Source: Bordetella sp. BOR01
GTDB taxonomy: Bacteria; Pseudomonadota; Gammaproteobacteria; Burkholderiales; Burkholderiaceae_B
DNA: 64,000 bases
Assembly: GCF_019218885.1 (NCBI RefSeq)
Contig: NZ_JAHUWT010000001.1
Span: forward strand, 310,001 to 374,000
Direction: 5' to 3'
Shown: one piece after another, positions 1 through 9,600 of the stretch
Layout of the letters: each line of letters opens with the position of its first letter
Position numbering within the stretch: the first letter of the stretch is position 1
Position numbers and translations under genes: made by a program
Notes under the pieces: model-generated
Databases searched by the model: none
The model's input: the letters and a program-made list of their open reading frames with translations, nothing else
Told to the model about the DNA's origin: nothing

Positions 1-525
1 GAGCCCGGCAATATCCAGCGGGTGCTGCCCGGCTACTACACGGCGCTGGCCGATTGCACCGACCAGGCAGCCGCCAAGATCGCCATGGTGCTGCATGCCC
101 GCCAGCACGGTATTCCTTTGTTGTTGTGTGGGGGCGCCGGTGGCAAGACCGATCCGCTGGCCCTGCGGGCGGGCGACCTGTCGCAGGCGCTCAACGATGC
201 CTTGCTGGCCAAGCTGCGCAACACCCTGCGCCGCCAGCACGGCTTTCCCAAGGCCAGCGATGCGCGCGGCAAGCCGTTGAAGCGCGTGCCGCGCATGGGC
301 GTGCGGGCGCTGTGGTTCGACCAGCCCGCCATCCTGCCGGCGGCCTGGGCGCGCGCCGCCGAAGCCGACGACGACATGGGCGCGGCGGCGCAGGCGGCCG
401 CGCCTCAGGGCCTGTCGTGCGCGGGATACGGTTCGGTGGTGATGGTGACGGCGGCCATGGGCCTGGCCGTGGCCAATGAGGCCGTGCGCCTTGCCCTGGC
501 TCCGCCGGCGCGGCCGGCTGCCTGA
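1..525 (+). CDS. tcdA: tRNA threonylcarbamoyladenosine dehydratase, C-terminal part
   Basis: This is the 3' part of a gene that begins before the window; the frame is open from base 1. About 174 residues are visible. They match the second half of TcdA/CsdL, a ThiF/E1-like ATP-dependent enzyme that cyclises t6A37 to ct6A37 in tRNA. Visible family landmarks are the ADCTDQAAAKIAM segment (after the nucleotide-binding Asp), the CGGAGGKTDP turn and the final GYGSVVMVTAAMGLAVANEA helix. The ATP-binding N-terminus lies outside the window. The stop codon abuts the stop codon of the convergent GntR gene within TGATCA, so the two transcripts meet head-on with no spacer. Confidence 0.85.
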   Translation, partial: EPGNIQRVLPGYYTALADCTDQAAAKIAMVLHARQHGIPLLLCGGAGGKTDPLALRAGDLSQALNDALLAKLRNTLRRQHGFPKASDARGKPLKRVPRMGVRALWFDQPAILPAAWARAAEADDDMGAAAQAAAPQGLSCAGYGSVVMVTAAMGLAVANEAVRLALAPPARPAA

Positions 526-1269
526 TCAGCCGGCGGCCAGCAGGTCGAATTCCATGCGGATTTTCTGGAACGGGAATTCCAGCCGCGCGAAATAAACGAC
601 CCGGCCATCGAGGCAGGCATAGCGGCGTAATTCCGCCACCGGCGCCGACACCGGGATCTGCAGCGCTTCGGCCGATTCGCGCCCGGCCTCGATCACGTTC
701 AACACCTGGCGCGCCTGCGTGATGCGGCTGCCGTAGAACTGGTCCAGCACCGGCGCCACCGTGCTGGTGCGGATGCGCGAGCGGTGCTTGCGGAACAGGC
801 TGCTGTCCAGATAGACCTCGCTATAGCAGAACGGCCCGGCCTGGGTGACGTGGACCCGGCGCAGATACTGGAAGCCGCCATCGCGGGCCTGGTCGCAGGG
901 CATGCCCAGGTTGTCCGGCAGCGCCATGCCGGCATTCGATTCCATCAGCGACACGGTGCCCAATTGGTTGCTCAGCGCCACGGTTTCGTCCCAGCTCTTG
1001 GGGATCAGCAGGGTGGGCGTTTGCGGCAAGGCCTCGTTCACGAACGTGCCCAAGCCGCGCGAACGCCGGATCAGGCCTTCGGTTTCCAGCAGGCCGAACG
1101 CCTGGCGCACCGTGGAGCGCGCCACGCCATATTGCTCGACCAGCGCTTCCAGCGGCGGAACTTGCTGGCCCGGCCGCCAACTGCGGCTGTGGATATTGCT
1201 GCGGAACACCGCGGCTATCTGCAGGTACAGCGGCTGGGGGCTGCGCGCATAGAGTTTTGCGGCGGGCAT
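526..1269 (-). CDS. GntR family regulator (HutC/UTRA type)
   Basis: A 247-residue regulator. Residues about 10-78 form a GntR winged helix (PLYLQIAAVF, then VARSTVRQAFGLLETEGLI and a GLGTFV wing). Residues about 100-245 fit a UTRA small-molecule-sensing domain (HutC subfamily). The gene begins only 2 bases after the stop of the acyl-CoA ligase on the same strand, so the two are co-transcribed. A palindrome (2938-2961) lies in the shared promoter of this operon and the divergent Bug-receptor/SDR operon. By inference, this protein is the autoregulated repressor of the cluster and its ligand is an intermediate of the pathway. The inducer cannot be read from the sequence. Confidence 0.85.
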   Translation of the reverse strand: MPAAKLYARSPQPLYLQIAAVFRSNIHSRSWRPGQQVPPLEALVEQYGVARSTVRQAFGLLETEGLIRRSRGLGTFVNEALPQTPTLLIPKSWDETVALSNQLGTVSLMESNAGMALPDNLGMPCDQARDGGFQYLRRVHVTQAGPFCYSEVYLDSSLFRKHRSRIRTSTVAPVLDQFYGSRITQARQVLNVIEAGRESAEALQIPVSAPVAELRRYACLDGRVVYFARLEFPFQKIRMEFDLLAAG

Positions 1270-1271
1270 GA

Positions 1272-2918
1272 TCAGGGCCTGGTGCCTGCCGGCGCGGCCG
1301 CCAGCAGCGCGATGGCCATGTCGCGCAGCTTGTGCTTCTGGATCTTGACCGAATTGGCGCTTTCCACCGACGGAAACGACTGCAGCACATGAAAGCCCGC
1401 GGGTACCTTGAAGCCCGCCAGCGCGCGCCGGCAGGCCGCATGCCAGGCGTGCGGGTCGGCCTGGGCACCGGGGTGCAGCAGCACGAAGGCGTAGGGCACG
1501 GTCTTGCCCTGGCGGGTGGCGCCCACCACCTGGCAGGCGCGCACGCCGGGCAGCGATTCCACCAGTTGTTCGATTTCGGCCGGGTTCACCAGGAAACCCG
1601 CCAGGCGCAGAGAATCGCCCAGGCGCGCCTGGAACACGAATTGCCGTGGTCCGACGCTATAGCCCAGGTCGCCCGTCTTGAAATAGCCATCGGGTGTCAA
1701 GGCATCGGCGGTGGCCTGGGGGTTATCGAGATAGCCGCGCATCAGGCTGGGCGTATGGATCTGCAATTCGCCCGATTGCCCGTGCGGCAGCACGGCACCG
1801 CTTTGCGGATCGCAGGCGCGTGCCCGTGCCTGCGGATAGATCAGCAGGCCGCCGGCCAGGTAGCGCACCGACACATCGCCTTGCGCGGCATCCAGCGGCT
1901 GGGCCGCCACCAGCGCAATCAGTTCGCTGGACCCGTACAGGCCGGTCAGCGGCACGCCATGCGAGGCCGCCAGTTCGAGCAGATTGTCCAGGGCCGGCGC
2001 AAAGCTGGCGAAGCCGCACAGGCGCAGCGTAGCGAAATCGCCCGGCTGCCCCGACTGGAACAATTGCGCCAGTGCCTCGTTGTTGGCGAATGCGTGGGTG
2101 ATGCGGTGGCGGCGGATCGCTTGCGCGGTACGGGCGGTGTCGTACACCGGTTCGCACACCAGCGGCACGCCGCGCGCCAGGGCGCCCACCAGCATGGCAA
2201 AGCCGAAAGCGCCGCAGAAGGGCGCGGCGGCCAGGATGCGGGCATCGTCGTCGTAGCCATAGGCTTGCGCGGCGGCATGGCCGTGGCGCAGCAGGGTGCC
2301 CTGGTCGTGCAGCACGAACTTGGGCAGCGAGGTGGTGCCCGACGTGGTGAAGCACAGCACTCCCGCGTCATCCGTCGCGCTGGGTTCGACAGCGGCATGG
2401 CTGTTCGCCAGTTGCCGCCAGGACAGTACCGGGCGGCCCCGCACCTGCGCCGGCACCGGCGCCGAGTGCGCGGCTTCATCCAGCGCGATGACGCCGCGCA
2501 GGGCGTGCAGCGCGCTGTCGGGCACGTCGTCGAGAATGGCTGCGAAGTCGATGCCCTTGAAGGCCGGCCAGTACACCAGCCATTGCGCCCGCCCGCGGCC
2601 CAGAATGTCGGCCACTTCGGCGGCCCGAAACCGGGTGTTCACCGCCAGTACCAATGCGCCCAGGTGCGCGCACGCCAGGAACGCCACGACCCATTCGGCG
2701 CAGTTGGGCAGCCAGACGGCCACGCGGCTGCCCGGGCCCACGCCCGCCTGCGCCAGCCCCGCGGCCAGGCGGCCGACTGCAGCGTGCAGTTCGGCTGCCG
2801 TCAGCGGCTGGTCGCGGTCGAGCACAGCCACGGCATCGGGCTGCCGGCGCGCCAACGCGCCGAGGTGGGCGGCGAAGGTCGACGGGACGGTGTCGGCGGG
2901 TGTTGTGGCGGCAGACAT
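1272..2918 (-). CDS. AMP-dependent acyl-CoA synthetase/ligase
   Basis: A 548-residue adenylate-forming enzyme (ANL superfamily) that would activate a carboxylic acid to its CoA thioester. The P-loop-like motif FTTSGTTSLPKFV sits near residue 190. The adenine motif is LYGSSE and the hinge region is YFKTGDLGY. A C-terminal lid carries lysines in SVKIQKHKLRD. The KTGD segment and C-terminal lid suggest a complete enzyme. It is first in an operon with the GntR regulator and divergent from a Bug receptor and an SDR, which suggests import and CoA activation of an organic acid. The substrate is unknown; an aromatic or medium-chain acid is only a guess. Confidence 0.85.
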   Translation of the reverse strand: MSAATTPADTVPSTFAAHLGALARRQPDAVAVLDRDQPLTAAELHAAVGRLAAGLAQAGVGPGSRVAVWLPNCAEWVVAFLACAHLGALVLAVNTRFRAAEVADILGRGRAQWLVYWPAFKGIDFAAILDDVPDSALHALRGVIALDEAAHSAPVPAQVRGRPVLSWRQLANSHAAVEPSATDDAGVLCFTTSGTTSLPKFVLHDQGTLLRHGHAAAQAYGYDDDARILAAAPFCGAFGFAMLVGALARGVPLVCEPVYDTARTAQAIRRHRITHAFANNEALAQLFQSGQPGDFATLRLCGFASFAPALDNLLELAASHGVPLTGLYGSSELIALVAAQPLDAAQGDVSVRYLAGGLLIYPQARARACDPQSGAVLPHGQSGELQIHTPSLMRGYLDNPQATADALTPDGYFKTGDLGYSVGPRQFVFQARLGDSLRLAGFLVNPAEIEQLVESLPGVRACQVVGATRQGKTVPYAFVLLHPGAQADPHAWHAACRRALAGFKVPAGFHVLQSFPSVESANSVKIQKHKLRDMAIALLAAAPAGTRP

Positions 2919-2937
2919 TGTTGTGGTTATATATGAT

Positions 2938-2961
2938 TAAAGTACGTATTTAAGTACTTTA
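2938..2961. promoter_or_regulatory. Palindromic operator candidate between divergent operons
   Basis: Eight-base arms TAAAGTAC and GTACTTTA flank eight bases. The site lies in the 115-bp gap between the ligase start (2918, minus) and the Bug receptor start (3034, plus). HutC-type GntR proteins bind GT/AC-containing palindromes, and a GntR gene belongs to this cluster, so this is the best candidate for its binding site. The AT-rich context contrasts with the GC-rich surroundings. Confidence 0.6.
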
Positions 2962-3033
2962 TTGAAATCCTGCAGTGGAGACAAGCGGGCCTTTCCATTG
3001 ACGACAAATGTACGAACAAAAGGAGACACCACT

Positions 3034-4026
3034 ATGCGTTCTGCATTGCCGCTGTTTGCCTCGAAGTGCCTGGCCGCCGCCACGCTGGCGCTGGCGCTGG
3101 TGCCAGCCGCGCATTCCCGGGCCTATCCGGACCATGCCGTCACGGTGGTGGTGCCCTATCCGCCGGGCGGCGCCGCCGACATCTTCGGGCGCGCCATCGC
3201 GCACGCCATGGAGCCCGGCCTGAAGCAGACGGTGCTGGTGGAGAACCGTCCCGGCGCGGGCGGCAATGTCGGCATGGCGCATGTGGCGCGCAGCGCGGCC
3301 GATGGCTATACGCTGGGCCTGGGCACGATCGGCACGCAAAGCATCAACCAGTTCCTGTACGCCAGCATGTCATTCGACCCGGCGCAAGACCTGGTGCCGA
3401 TCGCGCTGGTGTCCACCACGCCCAACGTGCTGGCCGTGCGCACGCAGTCGCCCTACAAGACCCTGGCCGATGTCATCGAAGCGGCCAAGGCCCGCAAAGA
3501 CAAGAAACTGACCTACGCGTCGCCGGGAGTGGGGTCGTCGGTGCACTTGACCGGCGCCTACTTCGAGGCGGTGGCCGGCATCGAGCTGCTGCATGTGCCC
3601 TTCAAGGGCACGTCTGCCTCGTTGCCGGCGGTGGCGGGTGGCCAGGTGGACCTGCTGTTCGACAACCTGCCCGGCGCGCTGGCCCAGATACAAGATGGCT
3701 CGCGGGTGCGCGGCATTGCCATTACCTCGCTGCAACGCGACCCGTCGGTGCCGAACTTGCCAACCTTCGATGAGGCCGGCCTGCCTGGCTTCGACGTGAC
3801 CGCCTGGTTCGCGCTGTACGCCCCGCGCGGCACGCCCGAGCCGGTGGTGCGCGCGCTGATCGATGCCGCGCGCAGCGGCTTGCAGGCCCCGGACCTGGCG
3901 CGCCAGTTCGCAGGCATGGGCGCCCGGCCCGGCACTTTGTTCGGCGCCGAGTTGGCGGCCTTCGAGCAGGGCGAGCGCGAGAAATGGGGCGGGCTGATCA
4001 AGCAGCGAGGCATCGCGGCAAAATGA
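3034..4026 (+). CDS. Bug/TctC family periplasmic solute-binding protein
   Basis: A 330-residue tripartite tricarboxylate transporter receptor of the Bug family that is expanded in Bordetella. I chose the ATG at 3034 because an AAAGGAG ribosome site precedes it and a normal signal peptide follows (LAAATLALALVPAAHS, cleavage near residue 28). The mature start YPDHAVTVVVPYPPGG and the VLVENRPGAGG segment are typical of the family. An upstream in-frame ATG at 2962 would add a non-signal-like tail. No TctA or TctB membrane components are nearby, as is common for orphan Bug receptors. It overlaps the start of the SDR gene (ATGA), so the two are translationally coupled. The ligand is unknown. Confidence 0.9.
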   Translation: MRSALPLFASKCLAAATLALALVPAAHSRAYPDHAVTVVVPYPPGGAADIFGRAIAHAMEPGLKQTVLVENRPGAGGNVGMAHVARSAADGYTLGLGTIGTQSINQFLYASMSFDPAQDLVPIALVSTTPNVLAVRTQSPYKTLADVIEAAKARKDKKLTYASPGVGSSVHLTGAYFEAVAGIELLHVPFKGTSASLPAVAGGQVDLLFDNLPGALAQIQDGSRVRGIAITSLQRDPSVPNLPTFDEAGLPGFDVTAWFALYAPRGTPEPVVRALIDAARSGLQAPDLARQFAGMGARPGTLFGAELAAFEQGEREKWGGLIKQRGIAAK

Positions 4027-4742
4027 ACCGTCCCACTGCACTGATTACCGGCGCCAGCCGCGGCATCGGCCGCGCCATTGCCGCGCGCCTGCTGCAAGAT
4101 GGCTACCAGGTCGTGAACTTCAGCCGCGGCGCGCCGGCCGAGCCGATGCCGGGCGAGACCTTTGTATCGGTGGACCTGGCCAATGCCGAGCACACGCGCC
4201 AGGCGGTGGCCGAGCTGGCGGCCCGGCGCCAGGTGCTGCACCTGGTCAACAATGCCGGCATGATCAAGGTGGCCAATATCGAGCAGGTATCGGACCAGGC
4301 CCTGCAGGACACGCTGGCGGTGAACCTGGTGGCGCCGTTGCTGTTGTTGCAGGGGTTGCTGCCCGCGATGCGCCAGCAGGGCTATGGCCGCGTGGTCAAC
4401 ATCGGCAGCCGCGCCGCGCTGGGCAAGCCGGGCCGTACCGCCTACGGAGCCAGCAAGGCCGGCCTGGTCGGCATGACGCGCACCTGGGCGCTGGAACTGG
4501 CCGCCGCGGGCATCACGGTCAATGCGGTGGCACCCGGCCCGGTGGCCACCGAGTTGTTCAACCAGTCCAATCCCCCCGGCCATCCACGTACCCGCGAGCT
4601 GGCCGCCTCGATTCCGGTGGGCCGCATCGGCCGCCCCGACGAAGTGGCGCACGCCGTGGCCATGCTGCTGGATGAACGTGCCGGCTTCATTACTGGCCAG
4701 ACGCTATACGTGTGCGGTGGCCTGACCGTAGGCGCGGCCTGA
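4023..4742 (+). CDS. Short-chain dehydrogenase/reductase (FabG-like)
   Basis: A 239-residue classical SDR. The cofactor motif TGASRGIG lies at residues 9-16, NNAG near residue 80, and the catalytic YGASK is Tyr141/Lys145, followed by the usual NAVAPGPVATEL. Its ATG overlaps the TGA of the Bug receptor by four bases, so it is the second gene of that operon. It probably oxidises or reduces a hydroxyl/keto intermediate of the compound taken up by the receptor and activated by the divergent ligase. The substrate cannot be deduced. The last residues (LYVCGGLTVG) complete a full-length domain. Confidence 0.88.
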   Translation: MNRPTALITGASRGIGRAIAARLLQDGYQVVNFSRGAPAEPMPGETFVSVDLANAEHTRQAVAELAARRQVLHLVNNAGMIKVANIEQVSDQALQDTLAVNLVAPLLLLQGLLPAMRQQGYGRVVNIGSRAALGKPGRTAYGASKAGLVGMTRTWALELAAAGITVNAVAPGPVATELFNQSNPPGHPRTRELAASIPVGRIGRPDEVAHAVAMLLDERAGFITGQTLYVCGGLTVGAA

Positions 4743-4817
4743 CCCCGGCGATGTCAGCGCACGCCACCGCGCGAATGGCGATCCAGGCCGCGCACAACCC
4801 CCGAACACCGAAAAGCT

Positions 4818-5450
4818 TCACCCCACCCGCAAGGTCACATCGAACCACCCCCGCAACGCATTCGACACCCTGATGCCGTCCGCCGCGTGCAAATCTTCCA
4901 GCGTCAGCACACGCTCATGCGCACGCTCGCTGTTCAGCAGTTCGGCCCGTTGCACGCCGAGCAGGCAACCGCTGTCGGGCGGCGGCGTGTACCACACGCC
5001 GCGCAGTTGCAGGTACACATTGGTGCGGCTGCCTTCGCATAATTCGCCGCGCTGGTTCAGGAACAACATGTCGAATACGCCGGGGTGCGCCGCCAGCCAG
5101 GCGGTGGCATCGGCATACCAGGGGCGATGGGTGGTCTTGTAGCGCAGCAGGGGTTCGCGTGCGTCCAGCACCTGGTCGGACAGCATGACCTGCTGGCCGG
5201 GCGCCAGCGCCGCCAAGGCGGCAGTCTGGATATGGCGGCGGCCCGCGCGATCCAGCAGCAGGCGCAGCCGGTGCGGGCCGGGCGTCACCAGCGACACGGC
5301 GGCCATGCGCAAATCGCGTTCGACCGCATTGCCATCGCAGGGGTAGCCCAGCGCGGCGCACGTGGCTTGCAGCCGCGCCAGGTGGCGCGCCAATAGCGGT
5401 ATCTCGCCTTCGGCATCGACCAGCAAAGTCTCGATCAGCTCGGGGGCCAT
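4818..5450 (-). CDS. pabC: Class IV aminotransferase, probable aminodeoxychorismate lyase
   Basis: A 210-residue fold-type IV PLP enzyme. The likely PLP lysine is Lys105 in RYKTTHRPW, and LCEGSRTNVYLQ matches the conserved EGS-x-N motif. The start at 5450 is chosen because the open frame upstream runs back into pabB and has no family similarity. It lies 31 bases after pabB on the same strand. PabB makes 4-amino-4-deoxychorismate from chorismate, and PabC splits it to p-aminobenzoate and pyruvate for folate synthesis. It is shorter than E. coli PabC (269 residues), a form often seen next to or fused with PabB. Another class IV aminotransferase activity is possible. Confidence 0.8.
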   Translation of the reverse strand: MAPELIETLLVDAEGEIPLLARHLARLQATCAALGYPCDGNAVERDLRMAAVSLVTPGPHRLRLLLDRAGRRHIQTAALAALAPGQQVMLSDQVLDAREPLLRYKTTHRPWYADATAWLAAHPGVFDMLFLNQRGELCEGSRTNVYLQLRGVWYTPPPDSGCLLGVQRAELLNSERAHERVLTLEDLHAADGIRVSNALRGWFDVTLRVG

Positions 5451-5481
5451 GGACGGGTTCCGATGAAGTGGGCCGGGCGGC

Positions 5482-6651
5482 CTACTGCGGCGGCAGCATG
5501 GCATCGCGCAGGATGCGGGCTTTCCACAGGCATTCCTGCCATTCCTGTTCCGGATCGGAATCATGCACGATGCCGCCGCCCACACTGTAGACGCCGTGGC
5601 CGTGTTTATCCAGTACCAGCGTGCGGATCGCCACATTCAGCGAAAAATCGCCGTCGGGCGCCAGCCAGCCGATCGCTCCGCAATACAGGCCGCGCGGTGC
5701 AATCTCGAGCTGGCGGATGCGGCGCATGGCGGCCACCTTGGGCGCGCCGGTGACCGACCCGCACGGGAACAGCGCATGCAGCACCTGGGCCAGGCTGGCC
5801 GCCGGGGCATGGGCCGTGACGGTAGAGGTCATGGTCCACACCGTGGGATAGCGTTCCAGCGAGAACAGCGCCGGCACCTGGACTGAACCGGGTTCGGCCA
5901 GGCGGCCCAGATCGTTGCGCAGCAGGTCCACGATCATCAGGTTCTCGGCCCGGTTCTTGGAGCTGGCGTGCAGCTCGCGGCCCAGCCGCGCGTCTTCGTC
6001 GGGGTTCGGGTGGCGCGGCGCGGTGCCCTTCATGGGCCGCACGGTCAGGCGTGCCCCGTCGCGCCGCACGAATAGTTCGGGCGAGAACGACAGCACCTTG
6101 CGCGCGCCGTCGTCGATGCAGGCGCCGTGGGCAACCGGATGGCGTGCGGCAATGCGCCGGTACAGTTGCTGCCAGTCGCCTTGCGCGCGCACGTCCAGCG
6201 GCTGGGTGTGGTTCACCTGGTACAGCTCGCCGGCCGCGATCAGCGCGCGTATGTGTTCGACCTGGCGCAGGTAGTCGGCGCGCGCCAGGCGCGGCTGCAC
6301 CGACAGGATGCGCGCGTCATCGGCATCGGTGCCGGCATTGCCGGCCGGCGCGGCCCAGGGCGGCTCGACGGCCATGCGGCCGAACACCAGGGCGGTCAGG
6401 CGCGGCGCGCCCGTATCGGGCCGCGCTATGGCCGGCGCGCCGGTGGGCGGCGGCAAGGTGGTCTCGGGGGCCAGCCATTCGCCCAGTTCGTAGTCCAGCA
6501 GCAGGGCGATCCAGCGGCCGGCGCGCCGGGCTGTCTCGATCGCGTCCAGCGCGTCTTTCAATTGGCCGGGCTGGCGCGCCTCGATGCGCTGCAGCGGGTC
6601 GAGCAGGCACAGCGCCCGCCCGGCCAGCCGGTCTTCAAAACGGCATTGCAT
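5482..6651 (-). CDS. pabB: Aminodeoxychorismate synthase component I
   Basis: A 389-residue chorismate-binding enzyme of the PabB/TrpE family, shorter than E. coli PabB because the N-terminal subdomain is reduced. PMKGTAPR corresponds to the PIKGT motif whose lysine forms the covalent intermediate that distinguishes PabB from anthranilate synthase. ENLMIVDLLRNDLGR, PCGSVTGAPK and the GGGIVHDSDPEQEW end are the usual chorismate-site blocks. It lies directly before pabC and starts 6 bases after the stop of the tandem uvrA gene on the same strand, so the three may share transcripts. The glutaminase partner (PabA) is not in the window. Confidence 0.9.
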   Translation of the reverse strand: MQCRFEDRLAGRALCLLDPLQRIEARQPGQLKDALDAIETARRAGRWIALLLDYELGEWLAPETTLPPPTGAPAIARPDTGAPRLTALVFGRMAVEPPWAAPAGNAGTDADDARILSVQPRLARADYLRQVEHIRALIAAGELYQVNHTQPLDVRAQGDWQQLYRRIAARHPVAHGACIDDGARKVLSFSPELFVRRDGARLTVRPMKGTAPRHPNPDEDARLGRELHASSKNRAENLMIVDLLRNDLGRLAEPGSVQVPALFSLERYPTVWTMTSTVTAHAPAASLAQVLHALFPCGSVTGAPKVAAMRRIRQLEIAPRGLYCGAIGWLAPDGDFSLNVAIRTLVLDKHGHGVYSVGGGIVHDSDPEQEWQECLWKARILRDAMLPPQ

Positions 6652-6657
6652 GACGGC

Positions 6658-9600
6658 CTATCGCTGTTGCGCCAGGAATTCCGCCAGCACGTGCCCGGTG
6701 TGCGACTTGCCGTGCAGTTCCATGACGTGTTCGGGCGAGCCCTCGGCCACCAGCTTGCCGCCGCCAGTGCCGCCTTCGGGGCCCAGGTCCAGCAGCCAGT
6801 CGGCCTCGGCAATCACGTCCAGGTTGTGCTCGATCACCACCACGGTATTACCCGCCGCCACCAGGCGGTGCAGAACGTGGATGAGCTTTTCCACGTCGGC
6901 CATCGACAGGCCCACGGTCGGCTCGTCCAGCACATATAGCGTATGCGGGATGCGCGAGGCGCGGCCGGTGGTGATCACCCCTTCGGTCAGGCGTGCCTTG
7001 GACAGTTCGGTGACCAGCTTGATGCGCTGGGCCTCGCCGCCGGACAGGGTGGGCGAGGGCTGGCCCAGCGTCAGGTAGCCCAGGCCGACGTCTTGCATCA
7101 GTTGCAGGGGGCGGTGGATCTTGGGGTGCGCCGTGAAGTATCCCAGCGCATCGTCGACTTCCATGCTCAGCAGTTCGCCGGCGTTCTTGCCGCGCATCTG
7201 CACCGACAGCGTGTCGCTGTTGAAGCGCGCGCCATTGCAGGCGTCGCACGGCACCTTCACGTCGGGCAGGAAGCTCATCTCGATGGTGCGCATGCCCTGG
7301 CCTTCGCAGATGGGGCAGCGGCCATCGCCGGTGTTGAACGAAAAGCGCGCCGCGCTCCAGCCGCGCATGCGCGCTTCGCGCGTGTCGGCGAACTGGCGGC
7401 GCACGTCATCCCAGAATCCGATGTAGGTGGCCGGGCACGAGCGCGGCGTCTTGCCGATGGGGGTCTGGTCGACTTCCAGCACGCGGTCGATGGCTTGCCA
7501 GCCGGTGATCTGCTCGCAGCCGTTCCAGCGGGGGGCCTTGCCCTGCGACACCGCCTGCAGCAGATTGTCGAGCAGCACCTCGCGCGCCAGGGTCGATTTG
7601 CCCGAGCCGGAAACGCCCGTCACCACGCTCAGGCGGCCCACCGGGATGCGTGCGTCGACCTGGCGCAGGTTGTGCAGCCGCGCGCCGCGGATCTGGATCA
7701 TGGGCGTGTCGTCCAGCACCGGGCGGCGTCCTTGCAGCGGATGCGCCAGCGGCTTGGCCAAGTAGCGGCCGGTAACCGATTCGGGGGTGTCCATCAGGTC
7801 CTGGGCGCTGCCCTGCGCCACTACGCGCCCACCGCGCACGCCTGCGCCCGGGCCGATATCGATGATGTGCGATGCGCGCCGGATGGTGTCGTCGTCGTGT
7901 TCCACCACCACCAGGGTGTTGCCGTTGCCTTCCAGGCGGGCCAGTGCGTCCAGCAGGATGCGGTTGTCGCGCGGGTGCAGGCCGATGGTGGGTTCGTCCA
8001 GCACGTAGCAGACGCCTTGCAGGTTCGAGCCCAGTTGCGCGGCCAGGCGGATGCGCTGCGCTTCGCCCCCCGACAGGGTGGGGGCAGCGCGGTCCAGCGC
8101 CAGGTAGTCCAGTCCGACTTCTTTCATGAAGTTCAGGCGCCCGCGGATTTCCGTCAGGATGTCGCGCGCGATTTCGCCTTCGCGACCGCGTGCCACCAGC
8201 CCGGTGAAGAAGGTGTGGGCCTCGGACACCGGCATGGCCGCCAGCTCGGCAATCGAACGGTCGCGCCAGCGCACGGCGCGCGCCACGCGGTTCAGGCGCT
8301 GCCCATCGCAAACCGTGCAAGTGCCGGCCTCGCCTTCGTAGCTTGCATTCCAGGCGCTTTCTTCGCCGGTTTGCTCGGCGTCGAAATCCTGCAATTGCAG
8401 GCCGGTGCCGAAGCAGCCCGTGCACCAGCCGTGCTTCGAGTTGTACGAGAACAGGCGTGGGTCGGGCTCGGGAAAGCTGGTGCCGCACGAGGGGCAGGCG
8501 CGCTTGACCGAGAAATGCTGCTGCTGCAGTTCGCTGTCCAGCGCCTCGTGCAGCTTGTCGACCGGCCACACCATGCTCAATACGCCCTGGCCGTGTTCCA
8601 GTGCGCTTTTCACGGCCTGGCGCAGCGCCGCTTCGTTGTCGGGGTCGACCACCAGGTCGGCCACCGGCAGTTCGATGGTGTGCTCTTTATAGCGGTCCAG
8701 GCGCGGCCAGGGGCTGACGGGAATGAACGCGCCATCGACCCGCAGATGGCTATGGCCCTTGGCGCCGGCCCACTTGGCCAGGTCGGTGTAGTAGCCCTTG
8801 CGTGCGGTCACCAGGGGCGCCAGCAGGCCGATGTGCTGGCCCTTGTAGTCGCGCAGCAGGCGCGCCACGATCTGGTCGGCGTTCTGCGGTTCTACCGCCA
8901 CCTGGCAGTCGGGGCAATACTGCGTGCCCAGCTTGACGTACAGCAGCCGCAGGAAGTGATGGATTTCCGTCATGGTGGCCACGGTCGACTTGCGGCCGCC
9001 GCGGCTGGTGCGCTGCTCGATGGCTACCGTGGGCGGTATGCCGAAGATGGCATCCACGTCGGGCTTGCCGGCCGGTTGCACAATGGCGCGCGCATAGGCG
9101 TTCAGCGATTCCAGGTAGCGCCGTTGCCCTTCGTTGAACAGGATGTCGAACGCCAGCGTCGACTTGCCCGAGCCCGACACGCCGGTAATCACCGTGAACT
9201 TGTTGTGGGGGATCTCGACGTTGACGTTCTTCAGGTTGTGCTCGCGCGCATTGCGGATCTCGATGGCGCGCGATTCGCGCCGGCGCCGCATCACGGATTG
9301 CAGCGGCGTGCCCGCGTCGCCGCCATAGGCCGCCACCGGTTCGGCCAGCACCGGCGTCAGGCCGGCCTGCTCGGCGATCTGCGCATCGGCATCGCTGCTT
9401 ACCGTCACATCGCCGGGCAGCACGCTGATAGCGTAATCGCGCAGCGCGGCGCCGGTATGCGAACGCGGGTTATCCATCAGGTCTTGCGGCGTGCCCACGC
9501 CCATGACCAGGCCGCCGGCGTCGCCGCCTTCGGGGCCCAGGTCGATCAGCCAGTCGGCCGCGCGGATCACGTCCAGGTTGTGCTCGATCACCAGCAGCGT

